This document shows, piece after piece, positions 35,476 to 45,207 of a stretch of 64,000 bases of DNA. The stretch lies in assembly GCF_900324475.1 (NCBI RefSeq), contig NZ_LT992502.1, forward strand, positions 2,232,001-2,296,000, given 5' to 3'. The stretch is from Enterobacter bugandensis. Lineage in GTDB: Bacteria; Pseudomonadota; Gammaproteobacteria; Enterobacterales; Enterobacteriaceae. A model generated the notes under the pieces. The model had not been told where the DNA came from. It did no database searches and was given only the letters and a program-made list of their open reading frames with translations. How positions within the stretch are numbered: the stretch's first letter is position 1; each line of letters starts with the position of its first letter. The position numbers were made by a program, and so were the translations under genes.

Positions 35476-36981
35476 ATGCAAAATCCTTCCGCCCCTGTGG
35501 TTGAAACGCGCCAGGGCGCACTGTCTGGTTTAACCGATGAAAACGTTCACCTCTGGCGCGGTATTCCTTATGCCGCACCGCCCGTTGGCGACTGGCGCTG
35601 GCGCTCACCCCGGCCGCCGGAACGCTGGGATGGCGTGCATGCAGCTACCGACTTTTCGCCCTCAAGCTGGCAAAGCACTGAATATTGTCAGGAGCTGGGC
35701 GGGGGCGATCCCGGCCAGTTTTCTGAAGACTGCCTCTATCTGAACGTCTGGTCCCCTATCGACCGTACCGGGCCGCTGCCGGTCATGGTCTGGCTGCACG
35801 GGGGGGGGTTTACGATCGGCGCCGGAAGCCTGCCGCCGTATAACGGCAAAGCCCTGGCATCCCGCGGGGTGGTTGTCGTCACGATTAACTACCGTCTCGG
35901 CCATCTCGGCTTCTTCGCCCATCCCGCTCTGGAAGGTGAAGAGGAGCGGGTGGTGCATAATTTTGCCCTGCTGGACCAGATCGCCGCGCTCGAATGGGTG
36001 AGGGATAATATTGCCGCGTTTGGTGGCGACCCGAATAACGTGACCCTGTTTGGTGAATCCGCCGGCGCGCGCAGCGTGCTGTCGCTGCTGGCCTCGCCGT
36101 TGGCGAAAGGACTATTCCATAAGGCGATAGTGCAAAGCGGGTACACCTTGCCGGACACGCCGCGCGCGCAGGCCCTGCAAAAAGGGGAAGCGCTGGCCGC
36201 CCACTTCGGGCTGGAAAATGCGACGGCAGAGCAGCTGCGCGCGATCCCGCCCGAGGCGTTCTGGCCGCTGACCGCGCCGCTGAACGTCGCCCCGGCCCCT
36301 ATCGTTGGGGATTGCGTTCTGCCGGAAGCGATGCTGGACGTCTTTTTCGCCGCCCGCCAGCATCCCGTGCCGGTGATGATTGGCTCCAACAGCGATGAAG
36401 CCAGCGTGATGGCGGTGTTTGGTGTCGATCTCGCCGGGCAGATCCAGAAGCTTCGCCGGGAGCGCCGCTTCGGGCTGGGGCTCATCAAGCTGCTTTATCC
36501 GGGCGTGAAGGGCGACGAGGAGCTCGGCAGGCAGGTGTGCCGCGACATGGCCTTCACCACTATGGGCTACGTGGTGATGCAGGCCCAGCAGCGTGTCGGC
36601 GGGCTTTGCTGGCGCTACTGGTTTGACTATGTGGCCGAAGCGGAACACGCCACCTATATCAACGGTGCCTGGCACGGCAATGAGGTGCCGTACGCGTTCG
36701 ATACCCTCGGGCAGGTGGAGCCTTCGCGCCAGTACGTTAACGAACGGGATCTGGCGTTTGCCGCCCAGGTGGCTGATTACTGGGTGAGTTTTGCGCGCGA
36801 TGCCGGAACGCATGACACCCTTCACGGGCCGACGCGCTGGCCCGCCTGCCGCAAAGGACGGGACGTGCTGTTACGTATTGGTGTGAATAAACATGCAGGT
36901 TTCAGGCTTGAAAACCGCTTTATGCGCGCCCGCATGAGCCTCTTCAAGCGCGTGATGAAGCACCACGTCAGCCTCGATTAA
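35476..36981 (+). CDS. Type B carboxylesterase/lipase family protein
   Basis: Serine hydrolase of 501 residues in the carboxylesterase (COesterase) family. N-terminal ETRQGALSGLTDENVHLWRG and IPYAAPPVG, the EDCLYLNVW motif, oxyanion-hole HGGGFTIGAG, nucleophile elbow FGESAGARS, the acid in GSNSDEASV and the catalytic His in WHGNEVPYAF are all present. Substrate not known; members hydrolyse p-nitrobenzyl esters, lipids or xenobiotics. No signal peptide. The ATG at 35476 has AAGG 6 bases upstream; the longer frame back to 35296 overlaps ydcJ and is unlikely. Its 3' end overlaps the convergent LysR gene by 14 bases. Confidence 0.9.
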   Translation: MQNPSAPVVETRQGALSGLTDENVHLWRGIPYAAPPVGDWRWRSPRPPERWDGVHAATDFSPSSWQSTEYCQELGGGDPGQFSEDCLYLNVWSPIDRTGPLPVMVWLHGGGFTIGAGSLPPYNGKALASRGVVVVTINYRLGHLGFFAHPALEGEEERVVHNFALLDQIAALEWVRDNIAAFGGDPNNVTLFGESAGARSVLSLLASPLAKGLFHKAIVQSGYTLPDTPRAQALQKGEALAAHFGLENATAEQLRAIPPEAFWPLTAPLNVAPAPIVGDCVLPEAMLDVFFAARQHPVPVMIGSNSDEASVMAVFGVDLAGQIQKLRRERRFGLGLIKLLYPGVKGDEELGRQVCRDMAFTTMGYVVMQAQQRVGGLCWRYWFDYVAEAEHATYINGAWHGNEVPYAFDTLGQVEPSRQYVNERDLAFAAQVADYWVSFARDAGTHDTLHGPTRWPACRKGRDVLLRIGVNKHAGFRLENRFMRARMSLFKRVMKHHVSLD

Positions 36982-37810
36982 GCAAACAGGCGCGAAACGC
37001 CGCCAGACCATTCTCCTGACAAGGCGTTTCGCGCAGCACCAGCCGGTAGCTCGCGCCGGTTTTAATGCTGGTCTCATAGGGCCGCATTAGCCTTCCGGCG
37101 CGGATATCTTCTGCCACCAGCGTTTCGTCGGCAATGGCTATGCCCAGCCCCTGAATGGCGGCGGTAATGGCGAGATCCATCGTATCGAAGTGTTGATTTT
37201 TGTGCATAGCAAAGCCCGGACCTTCCTGATTCGCCAGCCACAGTGACCAGTCTGTCTTATCCCTTGTCGGATGAAGAAACGTCAGCGAACCCAGCGCGGC
37301 ACCCGCTCGCACGGGGCTGAACACCGGCGTCAGCGCCTCTTCGAACAGCAGATCGCCTGCGCTCATGTGCGTGCCGAAGACGATGGCGGCATCGTAAGAT
37401 TCGGTTTTGAAATTGACGTTATGATCGGTCGTGGTGGTGAGCGCGATCTGCAGATCCGGCTGCTCGCGCTCCACTTCCAGCAGGCGCGGCACCAGCCAGC
37501 GCATCGCGCAGGTGGGGGCCTTGAGGCGGATCACCGTGTGCTGGCTGCGGGCCTGGTCGGCCACGCTCAGCAGCTGTTCGAAGGAGGACTGCAGTTCGGG
37601 AAGCAGTGCGCTGCCCTGCGGGGAGAGGCGCAACCCGCGCGCGTGGCGCTCAAACAGCGGAAAGCCAAACCAGGCTTCAAGGGAGGCAATCTTACGGCTC
37701 ACGGCCCCCTGCGTCAGGCAGAGTTCCGCGGCGGCGTGGGTAAGATTCAGATGACGCGCGGTGACTAAAAATGCGTCGATGGCATTGAGCGGGAGCGAAC
37801 GGCGTGACAT
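36968..37810 (-). CDS. LysR-family regulator, GcvA-like
   Basis: 280 residues with a GcvA-type LysR winged helix (SLPLNAIDAFLVTARHLNLT, LCLTQGAVSRKIASLEAWFG, PLFERHARGLRLSPQG) and an effector-binding domain with the typical LTTTTDHNVNFKTE strand. Divergent from the aminotransferase gene at 37925, which is its likely target together with the following binding-protein gene. Confidence 0.88.
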   Translation of the reverse strand: MSRRSLPLNAIDAFLVTARHLNLTHAAAELCLTQGAVSRKIASLEAWFGFPLFERHARGLRLSPQGSALLPELQSSFEQLLSVADQARSQHTVIRLKAPTCAMRWLVPRLLEVEREQPDLQIALTTTTDHNVNFKTESYDAAIVFGTHMSAGDLLFEEALTPVFSPVRAGAALGSLTFLHPTRDKTDWSLWLANQEGPGFAMHKNQHFDTMDLAITAAIQGLGIAIADETLVAEDIRAGRLMRPYETSIKTGASYRLVLRETPCQENGLAAFRACLLNRG

Positions 37811-37849
37811 TGAAACACCTCAGCTATGCATTTTTCTCATGGCTATTAT

Positions 37850-37867
37850 GACAACAATTCGATTGTC
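37850..37867. promoter_or_regulatory. Possible LysR-type operator
   Basis: GACAA-N8-TTGTC dyad in the 114-bp gap between the divergent LysR and aminotransferase genes, about 40 bases upstream of the LysR start. The shape suits a LysR recognition site, but short dyads like this also arise by chance. Confidence 0.3.
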
Positions 37868-37924
37868 CCGGCAACGGAGTTGTTGTTTGAATAGTTATGC
37901 AATATCCATGAGAAGGGAAAGAGG

Positions 37925-39094
37925 ATGACTTTACGAACGCCGGTGCAAACGCGCTCCAAGCTGCCAGACGTGGGGACCACCATTTTTACCGTTATCGGCC
38001 AGCTTTCGGCCCAGCATAACGCCATCAACCTTTCTCAGGGGGCACCGAATTTTTCCTGCGACCCGAAGCTGATCGCCGGCGTTACCCGCGCGATGGAGGC
38101 AGGGCATAACCAGTATGCGTCGATGACCGGCCTGCAGCCGCTCAAAGAACGCATCGCCGATAAGATTGCCGCGCTCTACGGCACGCAGTATAACCCTGCC
38201 AGCGAGGTGCTGGTCACCGCCAGCGCCAGCGAAGGGCTCTATTCGGCGATAAGCGGGCTGGTGCACCCTGGCGATGAGGTGATCTACTTTGAGCCGTCGT
38301 TTGACAGCTACGCGCCGATTGTTCGTCTGCAGGGGGCAACGCCTGTCGCCATCAAGCTCACGGTGCCGGATTTTGCCGTCAACTGGGATGAGGTCCGTGC
38401 GGCAATCACCCCGCGCACGCGCATGATCATCATCAATACGCCGCACAACCCGAGCGGCCAGGTCTTCTCCGCTAATGACCTGCAGCATCTGGCAGCGCTG
38501 ACGCGCAATACCGACATCATTATTTTGTCTGACGAAGTGTACGAACACGTCGTGTTTGATGGGGAACCGCACCACGGGATGGCCACGCACCCGCAGCTGG
38601 CGGAGCGTAGCGTGATTATTTCTTCTTTCGGAAAAACCTATCACGTCACCGGCTGGCGCGTGGGTTATTGTGTGGCGCCAGCAGAGCTGATGGACGAGAT
38701 ATGTAAAGTCCATCAATTTTTGATGTTCTCTGCCGATACGCCAATGCAATACGCGTTTGCAGAACACATGACCGATCCGCAAACCTGGCTGTCGCTGTCG
38801 GCGTTTTACCAGCGTAAGCGCGATCTGCTGCACGGCCTGCTGGCCGATTCGCCGTTTACCCTGCTGCCGAGCGCCGGGTCGTTCTTTATGCTGGCGGACT
38901 ACAGCCAGTTCAGCGACGAGCGCGACAGCGAGCTGGTGAAGCGGTTGATTGTTGAGTACGGTGTTGCCACCATTCCGCTGTCGGCGTTTTATGCCGACGG
39001 CACGGATAATAAATTGATTCGTCTCTCTTTTGCGAAAGATGAGGCGACGTTACGGGCAGGTGCTCAAGCCCTGTGTCGGGTTAAACCACGCTGA
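37925..39094 (+). CDS. PLP-dependent aminotransferase, YbdL (methionine aminotransferase)-like
   Basis: Class I fold-type-I aminotransferase of 389 residues; E. coli YbdL (386 aa) prefers methionine, histidine and phenylalanine. The PLP-lysine lies in SSFGKTYHVTGWRVGYCVAP. Other family marks are NLSQGAPNF, NQYASMTGLQPLKERIA, NTPHNPSGQVF, ILSDEVYEHVVFDG and the final Arg in IRLSFAK. It lies beside a GcvA-like regulator and before an amino-acid-binding protein gene, suggesting uptake and use of an amino acid. Its stop codon sits inside the 144-bp palindromic element that follows. Confidence 0.9.
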   Translation: MTLRTPVQTRSKLPDVGTTIFTVIGQLSAQHNAINLSQGAPNFSCDPKLIAGVTRAMEAGHNQYASMTGLQPLKERIADKIAALYGTQYNPASEVLVTASASEGLYSAISGLVHPGDEVIYFEPSFDSYAPIVRLQGATPVAIKLTVPDFAVNWDEVRAAITPRTRMIIINTPHNPSGQVFSANDLQHLAALTRNTDIIILSDEVYEHVVFDGEPHHGMATHPQLAERSVIISSFGKTYHVTGWRVGYCVAPAELMDEICKVHQFLMFSADTPMQYAFAEHMTDPQTWLSLSAFYQRKRDLLHGLLADSPFTLLPSAGSFFMLADYSQFSDERDSELVKRLIVEYGVATIPLSAFYADGTDNKLIRLSFAKDEATLRAGAQALCRVKPR

Positions 39095-39236
39095 GCCTAT
39101 CCCATTAGGCTATTTTATTCGCCATTTTGGCACCGGGCAGTGCTCGAAATCCTCACGTACTACATGTACGTTCCGGTTTCTGTGCGCTGTCCGGTACCAA
39201 ACTGTCTTCAACAATTACGCCTACTGGGATAGGCTC
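39093..39236. repeat. 144-bp intergenic palindromic element (RSA-like)
   Basis: The ends GAGCCTATCCCATTAGG (39093-39109) and CCTACTGGGATAGGCTC (39220-39236) are inverted repeats with 16 of 17 positions matching. The interior contains a second dyad, ACGTAC-N5-GTACGT. Length, end sequence and interior resemble a dispersed intergenic repeat of enteric bacteria recalled as RSA. It starts within the stop codon of the aminotransferase gene and ends just before the GGAG of the next gene. Confidence 0.65.
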
Positions 39237-39249
39237 TGAGGAGTATGAG

Positions 39250-40023
39250 ATGAAATTACGCGCGTTAGTTGTCGGCATGGGATTGCTGTGTACCTTTTCC
39301 TCCTTCGCGGCCACCGAGCTGCGCTACGGTCTGGAAGCGGAATATCCGCCGTTTGAAAGCCGTAATGCGGCAGGCGAACTGGAAGGGTTTGACGTTGAGC
39401 TGGGAAATGCCATCTGCAAAGCGGCAGCGCTGAAGTGCAGCTGGGTCGAAACCTCGTTTGACGCGCTGATCCCGGGGCTGGTGGCGAAGAAGTTTGACGC
39501 CATCAATTCGGCGATGAACATTACCGAGCAGCGCCGCAAGAGCATCGATTTTACCCAGCCGATCTACCGCATTCCGTCTCAGCTGGTGGGCAAGGCCGGT
39601 ACGGCGGTCGAAGCAACGCCTGAAGGGCTGAAGGGGAAAACCATCGGCGTGCTGCAGGGGTCGATTCAGGAAACCTATGCCAAAGAGCACTGGGAAAAGC
39701 AGGGTGTCACCGTGGTGTCGTATAAAGATCAAAATATGGCCTGGGGTGACCTGCTGAATGGCCGCATTGACGCCTCGCTGGTCATGTCCGCGGCCGGGCA
39801 GGCGGGTTTCCTCAGCAAGCCGCAGGGAAAAGGGTTTGGCTTCATCGGCAAACCGGTGTCTGACGACACTATCCTCGGCAGTGGGATCGGCTTTGGGTTG
39901 CGCAAAGGTGACGAGGCCACCAAAAAGCAGCTTGATGCCGCCATTGATAAAGTACGTGCCGACGGCACGATCGCCAAACTCGCTGATAAGTACTTCCCGG
40001 GTATCGATGTCAGCGTAAAATAA
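39250..40023 (+). CDS. Periplasmic amino-acid-binding protein (ArgT/HisJ family)
   Basis: 257 residues with a Sec signal peptide (cleaved near SSFA at about residue 21) and a type II periplasmic binding fold: RYGLEAEYPPFESRNAAGEL, GFDVELGNAICKA, FDALIPGLVAKKFDAINSAM and FTQPIYRIPSQLVGK, as in lysine/arginine/ornithine and histidine binding proteins. No permease or ATPase genes follow, so it is an orphan that may use a transporter encoded elsewhere. The ATG at 39250 has GGAG 8 bases upstream. A frame open back to 39127 lies in the repeat element and is not coding. A terminator follows. Confidence 0.92.
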   Translation: MKLRALVVGMGLLCTFSSFAATELRYGLEAEYPPFESRNAAGELEGFDVELGNAICKAAALKCSWVETSFDALIPGLVAKKFDAINSAMNITEQRRKSIDFTQPIYRIPSQLVGKAGTAVEATPEGLKGKTIGVLQGSIQETYAKEHWEKQGVTVVSYKDQNMAWGDLLNGRIDASLVMSAAGQAGFLSKPQGKGFGFIGKPVSDDTILGSGIGFGLRKGDEATKKQLDAAIDKVRADGTIAKLADKYFPGIDVSVK

Positions 40024-40034
40024 CCGCCTCATTG

Positions 40035-40069
40035 GCCCCGTCAGCTGATGTCCTGACGGGGCATTTTTC
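40035..40069 (+). terminator. Intrinsic terminator after the binding-protein gene
   Basis: GCCCCGTCAG (40035-40044) and CTGACGGGGC (40053-40062) make a perfect 10-bp stem with an 8-nt loop, followed by ATTTTTC. Confidence 0.88.
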
Positions 40070-40265
40070 TACACATTTTCCAGGCTTTCTTTACACCACT
40101 TTCGGGCCGTTCTGGTCGACAGAAAATATTTCTCACTTTGTTCAGATAATCACCGGCCAACAATTGGATTCTTAACCATTTTTGTTTAGGCTGTGCGTTC
40201 TTTCTTGCCGTCATTTCGCCGAGCGCGAAACACATTCACACGACCATAAGGACGTTTTTCCAGGC

Positions 40266-41921
40266 ATGAATCGCAGACGTTTTCTAAAAGGCTCGCTGGC
40301 TGTGGCAGCCCTGAGCGGCACCTCCGGCCTTGCTTCCCTGTTTTCCAAAGCGGCATATGCGGCTGACTCTGACATCGCTGACGGTCAGAGCCGTCGGTTT
40401 GACTTCTCCGTACTGCAATCCATGGCGCATGACCTGGCGAAAACCCCGTGGGGTGGCGCGCCGCGTCCGCTGCCGGAGACGCTGGCGACCATGACGCCGC
40501 AGGCGTATAACGCCATCCGCTACGATGAAAAACAGTCTCTGTGGAACAACATTGAAGGGCGTCAGCTGGACGTGCAGTTCTTCCATATGGGAATGGGGTT
40601 CCGCCGCCGCGTGCGGATGTTCTCGCTGGACCAGTCTACCTCTATGGCGCGCGAGATCCACTTCCGCCCTGAGCTGTTCAGCTACGGTGACACGGGTGTC
40701 GATACCAAACAGCTGGAAGGGCAAAGCGACCTCGGCTTTGCGGGCTTCCGCGCCTTTAAAGCGCCTGAGCTGGCGCGCCGCGATATCGTCTCTTTCCTCG
40801 GGGCGAGCTATTTCCGCGCGGTGGACGACACCTACCAGTACGGGCTTTCCGCGCGCGGTCTGGCGGTAGATACCTTTACCGACACCCCGGAAGAGTTCCC
40901 GGACTTCACCTCCTTCTGGTTTGAAACCGTCAAGCCTGGCGATACCACCTTTACCGTCTATACGCTGCTGGACAGCCCGAGCGTCACCGGTGCCTATAAA
41001 TTCGTGATCCACTGCGAGAAGAGCCAGGTGATCATGGAGGTGGAAAACCATCTCTACGCGCGTAAGGACATTAAGCAGCTGGGCATCGCGCCGATGACCA
41101 GCATGTTCAGCTGCGGCAACAACGAACGCCGCATGTGCGACACCATTCACCCGCAAATCCACGACTCCGACCGCCTGGCAATGTGGCGCGGCAACGGGGA
41201 GTGGATCTGCCGTCCGCTCAATAACCCGCAGAAGCTGCAGTTTAATGCCTATCTGGACAAAAACCCGAAAGGGTTCGGCCTGCTGCAGCTCGATCGCGAT
41301 TTCTCCCACTATCAGGACGTGATGGGCTGGTATAACAAGCGCCCGAGCCTGTGGGTTGAGCCGCGCAATGACTGGGGGAAAGGATCTATCGCGCTGATGG
41401 AGATCCCAACCACCGGTGAAACGCTGGATAACGTGGTCTGCTTCTGGCAGCCGGAAAAACCGGTGAAAGCGGGCGACGAGCTGGACTTTAAATATCGTCT
41501 CTACTGGAGCGCGCAGCCGCCGGTGCGTTCCCCGCTGGCCAACGTTTACGCGACCCGCACCGGCATGGGCGGCTTCCCGGAGGGCTGGGCGCCGGGCGAA
41601 CACTATCCGAAAGTGTGGGCCCGTCGCTTTGCGATTGATTTCGTTGGCGGCGACCTGAAGGCCGCTGCGCCGAAGGGCATCGAACCGGTGATTACGCTCT
41701 CCAGCGGTGAAGCGAAGCAGGTTGAGATCCTTTACGTTGAGCCGTTTGACGGGTATCGCATTCTGTTTGACTGGTACCCAACGTCGGATTCGACGGAGCC
41801 GGTGGATATGCGCCTGTTCCTGCGCTGCCAGGGCGATGCCATCAGCGAAACCTGGCTGTATCAGTATTTCCCGCCAGCGCCAGATAAACGTCATTACGTT
41901 GATGACCGGGTAATGCGTTAA
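40266..41921 (+). CDS. opgD: Glucan biosynthesis protein D, Tat-exported
   Basis: Periplasmic protein of osmoregulated periplasmic glucan (OPG) metabolism, paralogue of OpgG. The 551 residues equal E. coli OpgD in length. A twin-arginine signal is clear: [18 protein letters not shown], with cleavage near AYAAD at about residue 33. Blocks [48 protein letters not shown] and [22 protein letters not shown] are characteristic. The ATG at 40266 gives the Tat start. In E. coli ydcH lies between opgD and rimL; here it is missing and a short palindromic repeat occupies the 45-bp gap. Confidence 0.96.
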   Translation: MNRRRFLKGSLAVAALSGTSGLASLFSKAAYAADSDIADGQSRRFDFSVLQSMAHDLAKTPWGGAPRPLPETLATMTPQAYNAIRYDEKQSLWNNIEGRQLDVQFFHMGMGFRRRVRMFSLDQSTSMAREIHFRPELFSYGDTGVDTKQLEGQSDLGFAGFRAFKAPELARRDIVSFLGASYFRAVDDTYQYGLSARGLAVDTFTDTPEEFPDFTSFWFETVKPGDTTFTVYTLLDSPSVTGAYKFVIHCEKSQVIMEVENHLYARKDIKQLGIAPMTSMFSCGNNERRMCDTIHPQIHDSDRLAMWRGNGEWICRPLNNPQKLQFNAYLDKNPKGFGLLQLDRDFSHYQDVMGWYNKRPSLWVEPRNDWGKGSIALMEIPTTGETLDNVVCFWQPEKPVKAGDELDFKYRLYWSAQPPVRSPLANVYATRTGMGGFPEGWAPGEHYPKVWARRFAIDFVGGDLKAAAPKGIEPVITLSSGEAKQVEILYVEPFDGYRILFDWYPTSDSTEPVDMRLFLRCQGDAISETWLYQYFPPAPDKRHYVDDRVMR

Positions 41922-41930
41922 CGATCGATT

Positions 41931-41964
41931 CCCTCTCCCTGTGGGAGAGGGTTAGGGTGAGGGG
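41931..41964. repeat. Interspersed palindromic repeat, copy 2
   Basis: CCCTCTCCC (41931-41939), TGT, GGGAGAGGG (41943-41951), followed by TTAGGGTGAGGGG. It has the same core and tail as the element at 21913-21955. The purine-rich tail ends two bases before the rimL start codon and includes its only Shine-Dalgarno-like sequence. Confidence 0.75.
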
Positions 41965-41966
41965 CA

Positions 41967-42515
41967 ATGACCGCAACACAATCCGAAACTATTCCCGTAT
42001 CTGACGCGCTCGAGCTTCGCGCCGTCGAAGAGCGTTACACCGCCGAACTGCATAACCTCGTCGTCAAAAACAGAGCCTATCTGCAAACCGCCTTTGACTG
42101 GGCGCAGCACGTGGGCAGCGAGGACGATACCCGACGCAACGTGCAGAGTAACCAGTTGCTGCACCAGCGCGGCTACGCCAAAATGTTTTTGATCTTCAGG
42201 GAGGATGCGCTGGTCGGCGTCCTGTCGTTCAATGCGATTGAGCCTGCCAACAAAGCCGCGTATATCGGCTACTGGCTGGATGAAGCACATCAGGGGCAGG
42301 GGATCCTCTCGCAGTCGCTGCAGGCGTTTATGGGCTACTACGCTGAGCGCGGTGAGATCCGCCGTTTTGTGATCAAGTGTCGGGTGGCGAATCAGCACAG
42401 CAACAGCGTGGCCCTGCGCAACGGTTTTACGCTGGAAGGGTGCCTGCGGGAAGCGGAATACCTCAATGGCGCCTATGACGATGTGAACATCTACGGCAAA
42501 ATTTATACCCTATAG
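41967..42515 (+). CDS. rimL: Ribosomal-protein L7/L12 serine N-acetyltransferase
   Basis: GNAT-fold enzyme that acetylates the N-terminal serine of ribosomal protein L12 to give L7. 182 residues with the RimL-type core [56 protein letters not shown] (acetyl-CoA loop) and [20 protein letters not shown]. The gene position between opgD and ydcK is the same as in E. coli. The 5' signals come from the preceding repeat. Its 3' end overlaps the convergent ydcK by 6 bases. Confidence 0.93.
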   Translation: MTATQSETIPVSDALELRAVEERYTAELHNLVVKNRAYLQTAFDWAQHVGSEDDTRRNVQSNQLLHQRGYAKMFLIFREDALVGVLSFNAIEPANKAAYIGYWLDEAHQGQGILSQSLQAFMGYYAERGEIRRFVIKCRVANQHSNSVALRNGFTLEGCLREAEYLNGAYDDVNIYGKIYTL

Positions 42516-43490
42516 CGCCCCCAGCAGCGGCGTGCGGGTGATGCGCTGGTCGCCGTTGATCACCTTTTCACCGCGCAGGTGAATGCTCTCACCAGCAAAG
42601 GCCTCTATCACCGCATCGTCGGTGATTTCTACCCGATGCTCAATCAGCACGTCGCCGCTGATCCGCGCGCGTCCCTGAATCACCACTTTATCATCCAGCA
42701 TGATCGGCCCGCCGCGCAGCCATGCCTGACCGCCGATCAGGACGTGGTGCTTGATGATGCAGTTTCCTTCCACCACGGCGTTCTCGGCAATCTGAGAGCT
42801 GTAGCGCACGGTAGGGATGGCGTCATCGTCGAAACCGGCTATCACGCGGGCGTTGCCGTACACTTTGGCGCAGTCGCACACCCAGACGTTGTTGAGTTCG
42901 TTACCTTCGAGGATCGCGCAGTCGAACACTTCGGCGCGGTGCTCAACAAACGCGTTATTCACCATCGCCTCGCCGTATATTTGTGCCTGATGCACAATGC
43001 GCGATCGGCTTACCGTCGCCTTGCCGTAGATTTGCAGGATCTGGTCGTGGTCCGGCGTGAGGCCTTTAGCGGCAATGATGACGCTGTTGTGCAGGACGCG
43101 TGCGTCGCCGTAAAGATGGCACTCACCCCGTACGCAGGAGTGCTGAATAGTGACGTTGTCACTTATTCGCGCCCCGTGGCTGACCTCTGCGGCGTCAAGC
43201 CAGCAGTTATCGCCGATATGCGCGTCATGGCTGACGGTGCACGGCAGGGTCAGGCGCGCGTTGCCGGACACGGTTGCGCCAGCGAATACCACGCTGTTTT
43301 CATCGTAGATCCAGCAGTCTCCGTCCTGCGCAAGGGCGCGCTCATCGTCAATCCAGCCGCCTTTCGTGCCGGCCTTCACATCGTTAAAGTCCACCGTAGC
43401 GATAATCTGCCGCAGCGTCGTTGAGTGGGATGTTTCGCCATTTTTCCATTGCCAGAGCCGGGTTTCATCGTTGAGCCGATACTTATTCAT
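42510..43490 (-). CDS. ydcK: Left-handed beta-helix (hexapeptide repeat) protein YdcK
   Basis: 326 residues, the same length as E. coli YdcK. Imperfect hexapeptide repeats of the acyltransferase type run through most of the protein ([57 protein letters not shown]). N-terminal [20 protein letters not shown] and C-terminal [16 protein letters not shown] match E. coli. Enzymatic role unknown. The start at 43490 gives the family N-terminus MNKYRL; the frame open to 43595 is not supported. Divergent from tehA. Confidence 0.93.
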   Translation of the reverse strand: MNKYRLNDETRLWQWKNGETSHSTTLRQIIATVDFNDVKAGTKGGWIDDERALAQDGDCWIYDENSVVFAGATVSGNARLTLPCTVSHDAHIGDNCWLDAAEVSHGARISDNVTIQHSCVRGECHLYGDARVLHNSVIIAAKGLTPDHDQILQIYGKATVSRSRIVHQAQIYGEAMVNNAFVEHRAEVFDCAILEGNELNNVWVCDCAKVYGNARVIAGFDDDAIPTVRYSSQIAENAVVEGNCIIKHHVLIGGQAWLRGGPIMLDDKVVIQGRARISGDVLIEHRVEITDDAVIEAFAGESIHLRGEKVINGDQRITRTPLLGAL

Positions 43491-43612
43491 CGTGGGGTCC
43501 CTGATATGCGTCTTCACTAAACGTAGCAAACTTTCGGCTTTCCGTTGTGCTGGCATCCGTTGCTGAAACTCCTTAAAATGGCATTTAAAATACATTTTAA
43601 AAATTCAAATTA

Positions 43613-44614
43613 ATGAATAAATTAAACAAACCTGAACAGGCGCTTAACCTTCCCGCAGGCTATTTTGGCATGGTGCTGGGCATCATCGGCATGGGTTTCG
43701 CCTGGCGATACGCCAGCACCCTGTGGCCGGTGACGCGCTGGCCGGGTGAGATTCTGGTCGCTCTCGCAGTTGCCTGCTGGTTTTTACTGACGACGGCGTT
43801 TATTACCCGTGCGATCCGTTTCCCGCACAGCGTGCTGGCAGAGATGCGCCACCCGGTAATGAGCAGCTTCGTCAGCCTTTTTCCGGCGACCACCATGCTG
43901 GTCGCCATCGGTTTTGTGCCCTGGTTCCGCCCGGTATCGCTGGCGCTGTTCGGCGTGGGTGTGGTGTTACAGCTTGCTTATTCCGCCTGGCAAAGCGCCG
44001 GGCTCTGGCGAGGCAGGCACCCGCAGGAGGCCACCACGCCCGGATTGTATCTGCCGACGGTGGCGAATAATTTCATCAGCGCGATGGCGTGCGGTGCTCT
44101 GGGGTTCAACGATGCAGGGCTCGTTTTTCTCGGCGCGGGCGTCTTTTCCTGGCTCAGCCTGGAGCCGGTGATCCTCCAGCGTCTTCGCAGCGCCGGGGAG
44201 CTTCCCACCGCGCAGCGCACCGCTTTAGGCATTCAGCTGGCGCCCGCGCTGGTGGCGTGCAGCGCCTGGTTTAGCGTCAACGGTGGGGAAGCCGACACCT
44301 TCGCCAAAATGCTGTTCGGCTACGGCCTGTTGCAGTTGCTCTTTATGCTGCGCCTGCTGCCGTGGTATGTGTCTCAGCCGTTTAACGCCTCCTTCTGGAG
44401 TTTCTCGTTTGGCGTGTCGGCTCTGGCTACCACCGGGCTGCATCTGGGTCACGGCAGTTCGTCTGGATTCTTCCACGCCATTGCCGTGCCGCTGTTTATC
44501 TTTACCAATCTCATCATTGGGATGCTGTTGGTCCGTACGTTTATTCTGCTGATTCAGGGCAAACTTCTGGTGCGCACTGATAAGGCACTGCTTATGCAAT
44601 CTGAGGAAAAATAA
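43613..44614 (+). CDS. tehA: Tellurite-resistance / dicarboxylate-type channel protein TehA
   Basis: Inner-membrane protein of 333 residues with ten hydrophobic helices, SLAC1/TehA anion-channel fold. Marks include [40 protein letters not shown] and [20 protein letters not shown]. The plant SLAC1 channel and H. influenzae TehA share a gate Phe in the fifth helix. High copy gives tellurite resistance in E. coli, but the normal role is probably anion efflux. Its stop codon overlaps the tehB start by one base (TAATG). Confidence 0.94.
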   Translation: MNKLNKPEQALNLPAGYFGMVLGIIGMGFAWRYASTLWPVTRWPGEILVALAVACWFLLTTAFITRAIRFPHSVLAEMRHPVMSSFVSLFPATTMLVAIGFVPWFRPVSLALFGVGVVLQLAYSAWQSAGLWRGRHPQEATTPGLYLPTVANNFISAMACGALGFNDAGLVFLGAGVFSWLSLEPVILQRLRSAGELPTAQRTALGIQLAPALVACSAWFSVNGGEADTFAKMLFGYGLLQLLFMLRLLPWYVSQPFNASFWSFSFGVSALATTGLHLGHGSSSGFFHAIAVPLFIFTNLIIGMLLVRTFILLIQGKLLVRTDKALLMQSEEK

Positions 44615-45207
44615 TGGCTGTCGATGAAAATTACTTCACAGAGAAATATGGCTTAACCCGTACGCATTCAGAGGTGCTGTACAGCGCGGGGATCGTAAAG
44701 CCCGGCAAGACATTGGATCTGGGCTGCGGAAATGGCCGCAACAGCCTTTACCTGGCGGCCAACGGCCACGAGGTGACCGCCTGGGATAAAAACCCGATGA
44801 GCGTTGATAACATTGAGCGTATCAAGGCGGCAGAAGGGATTGAGAATCTGCACACTGCCGTCAAAGATCTTAACAGCCTGAGCTTTGACGGCGAGTACGA
44901 CTTTATTCTCTCCACCGTGGTGCTGATGTTCCTGGAGGCGAAAACCATTCCGGGCCTTATCGCCAACATGCAGCGCTGCACCAAACCCGGCGGCTACAAC
45001 CTGATCGTTGCCGCGATGGACACGGCGGATTACCCGTGCACCGTCGGCTTCCCGTTTGCGTTCAAAAGCGGTGAGCTGAGCAGCTACTACGAAGGCTGGG
45101 AGCTGCTCAAATACAACGAAGAGGTTGGCGAACTGCACCGCACCGATGAAAACGGCAACCGCATCAAGCTGCGCTTTGCCACCATGCTGGCGCGCAAGAC
45201 CGCTTAA
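44614..45207 (+). CDS. tehB: Tellurite methyltransferase TehB
   Basis: SAM-dependent methyltransferase of 197 residues that methylates tellurite or selenite. SAM-binding motif I is [20 protein letters not shown], followed by [17 protein letters not shown], the [14 protein letters not shown] motif and the C-terminal [20 protein letters not shown] typical of TehB. It overlaps tehA by one base, and its stop overlaps that of the convergent pepT by 4 bases. Confidence 0.95.
   Translation: MAVDENYFTEKYGLTRTHSEVLYSAGIVKPGKTLDLGCGNGRNSLYLAANGHEVTAWDKNPMSVDNIERIKAAEGIENLHTAVKDLNSLSFDGEYDFILSTVVLMFLEAKTIPGLIANMQRCTKPGGYNLIVAAMDTADYPCTVGFPFAFKSGELSSYYEGWELLKYNEEVGELHRTDENGNRIKLRFATMLARKTA

Noticed and set aside
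39127..39249. N-terminal extension of the amino-acid-binding protein
   Set aside because: The extension is encoded by the palindromic repeat element and would hide the signal peptide; 39250 has GGAG at good spacing.
40284..41894. 536-codon minus-strand open frame
   Set aside because: Antisense to opgD, which has a Tat signal and full-length similarity to E. coli OpgD.
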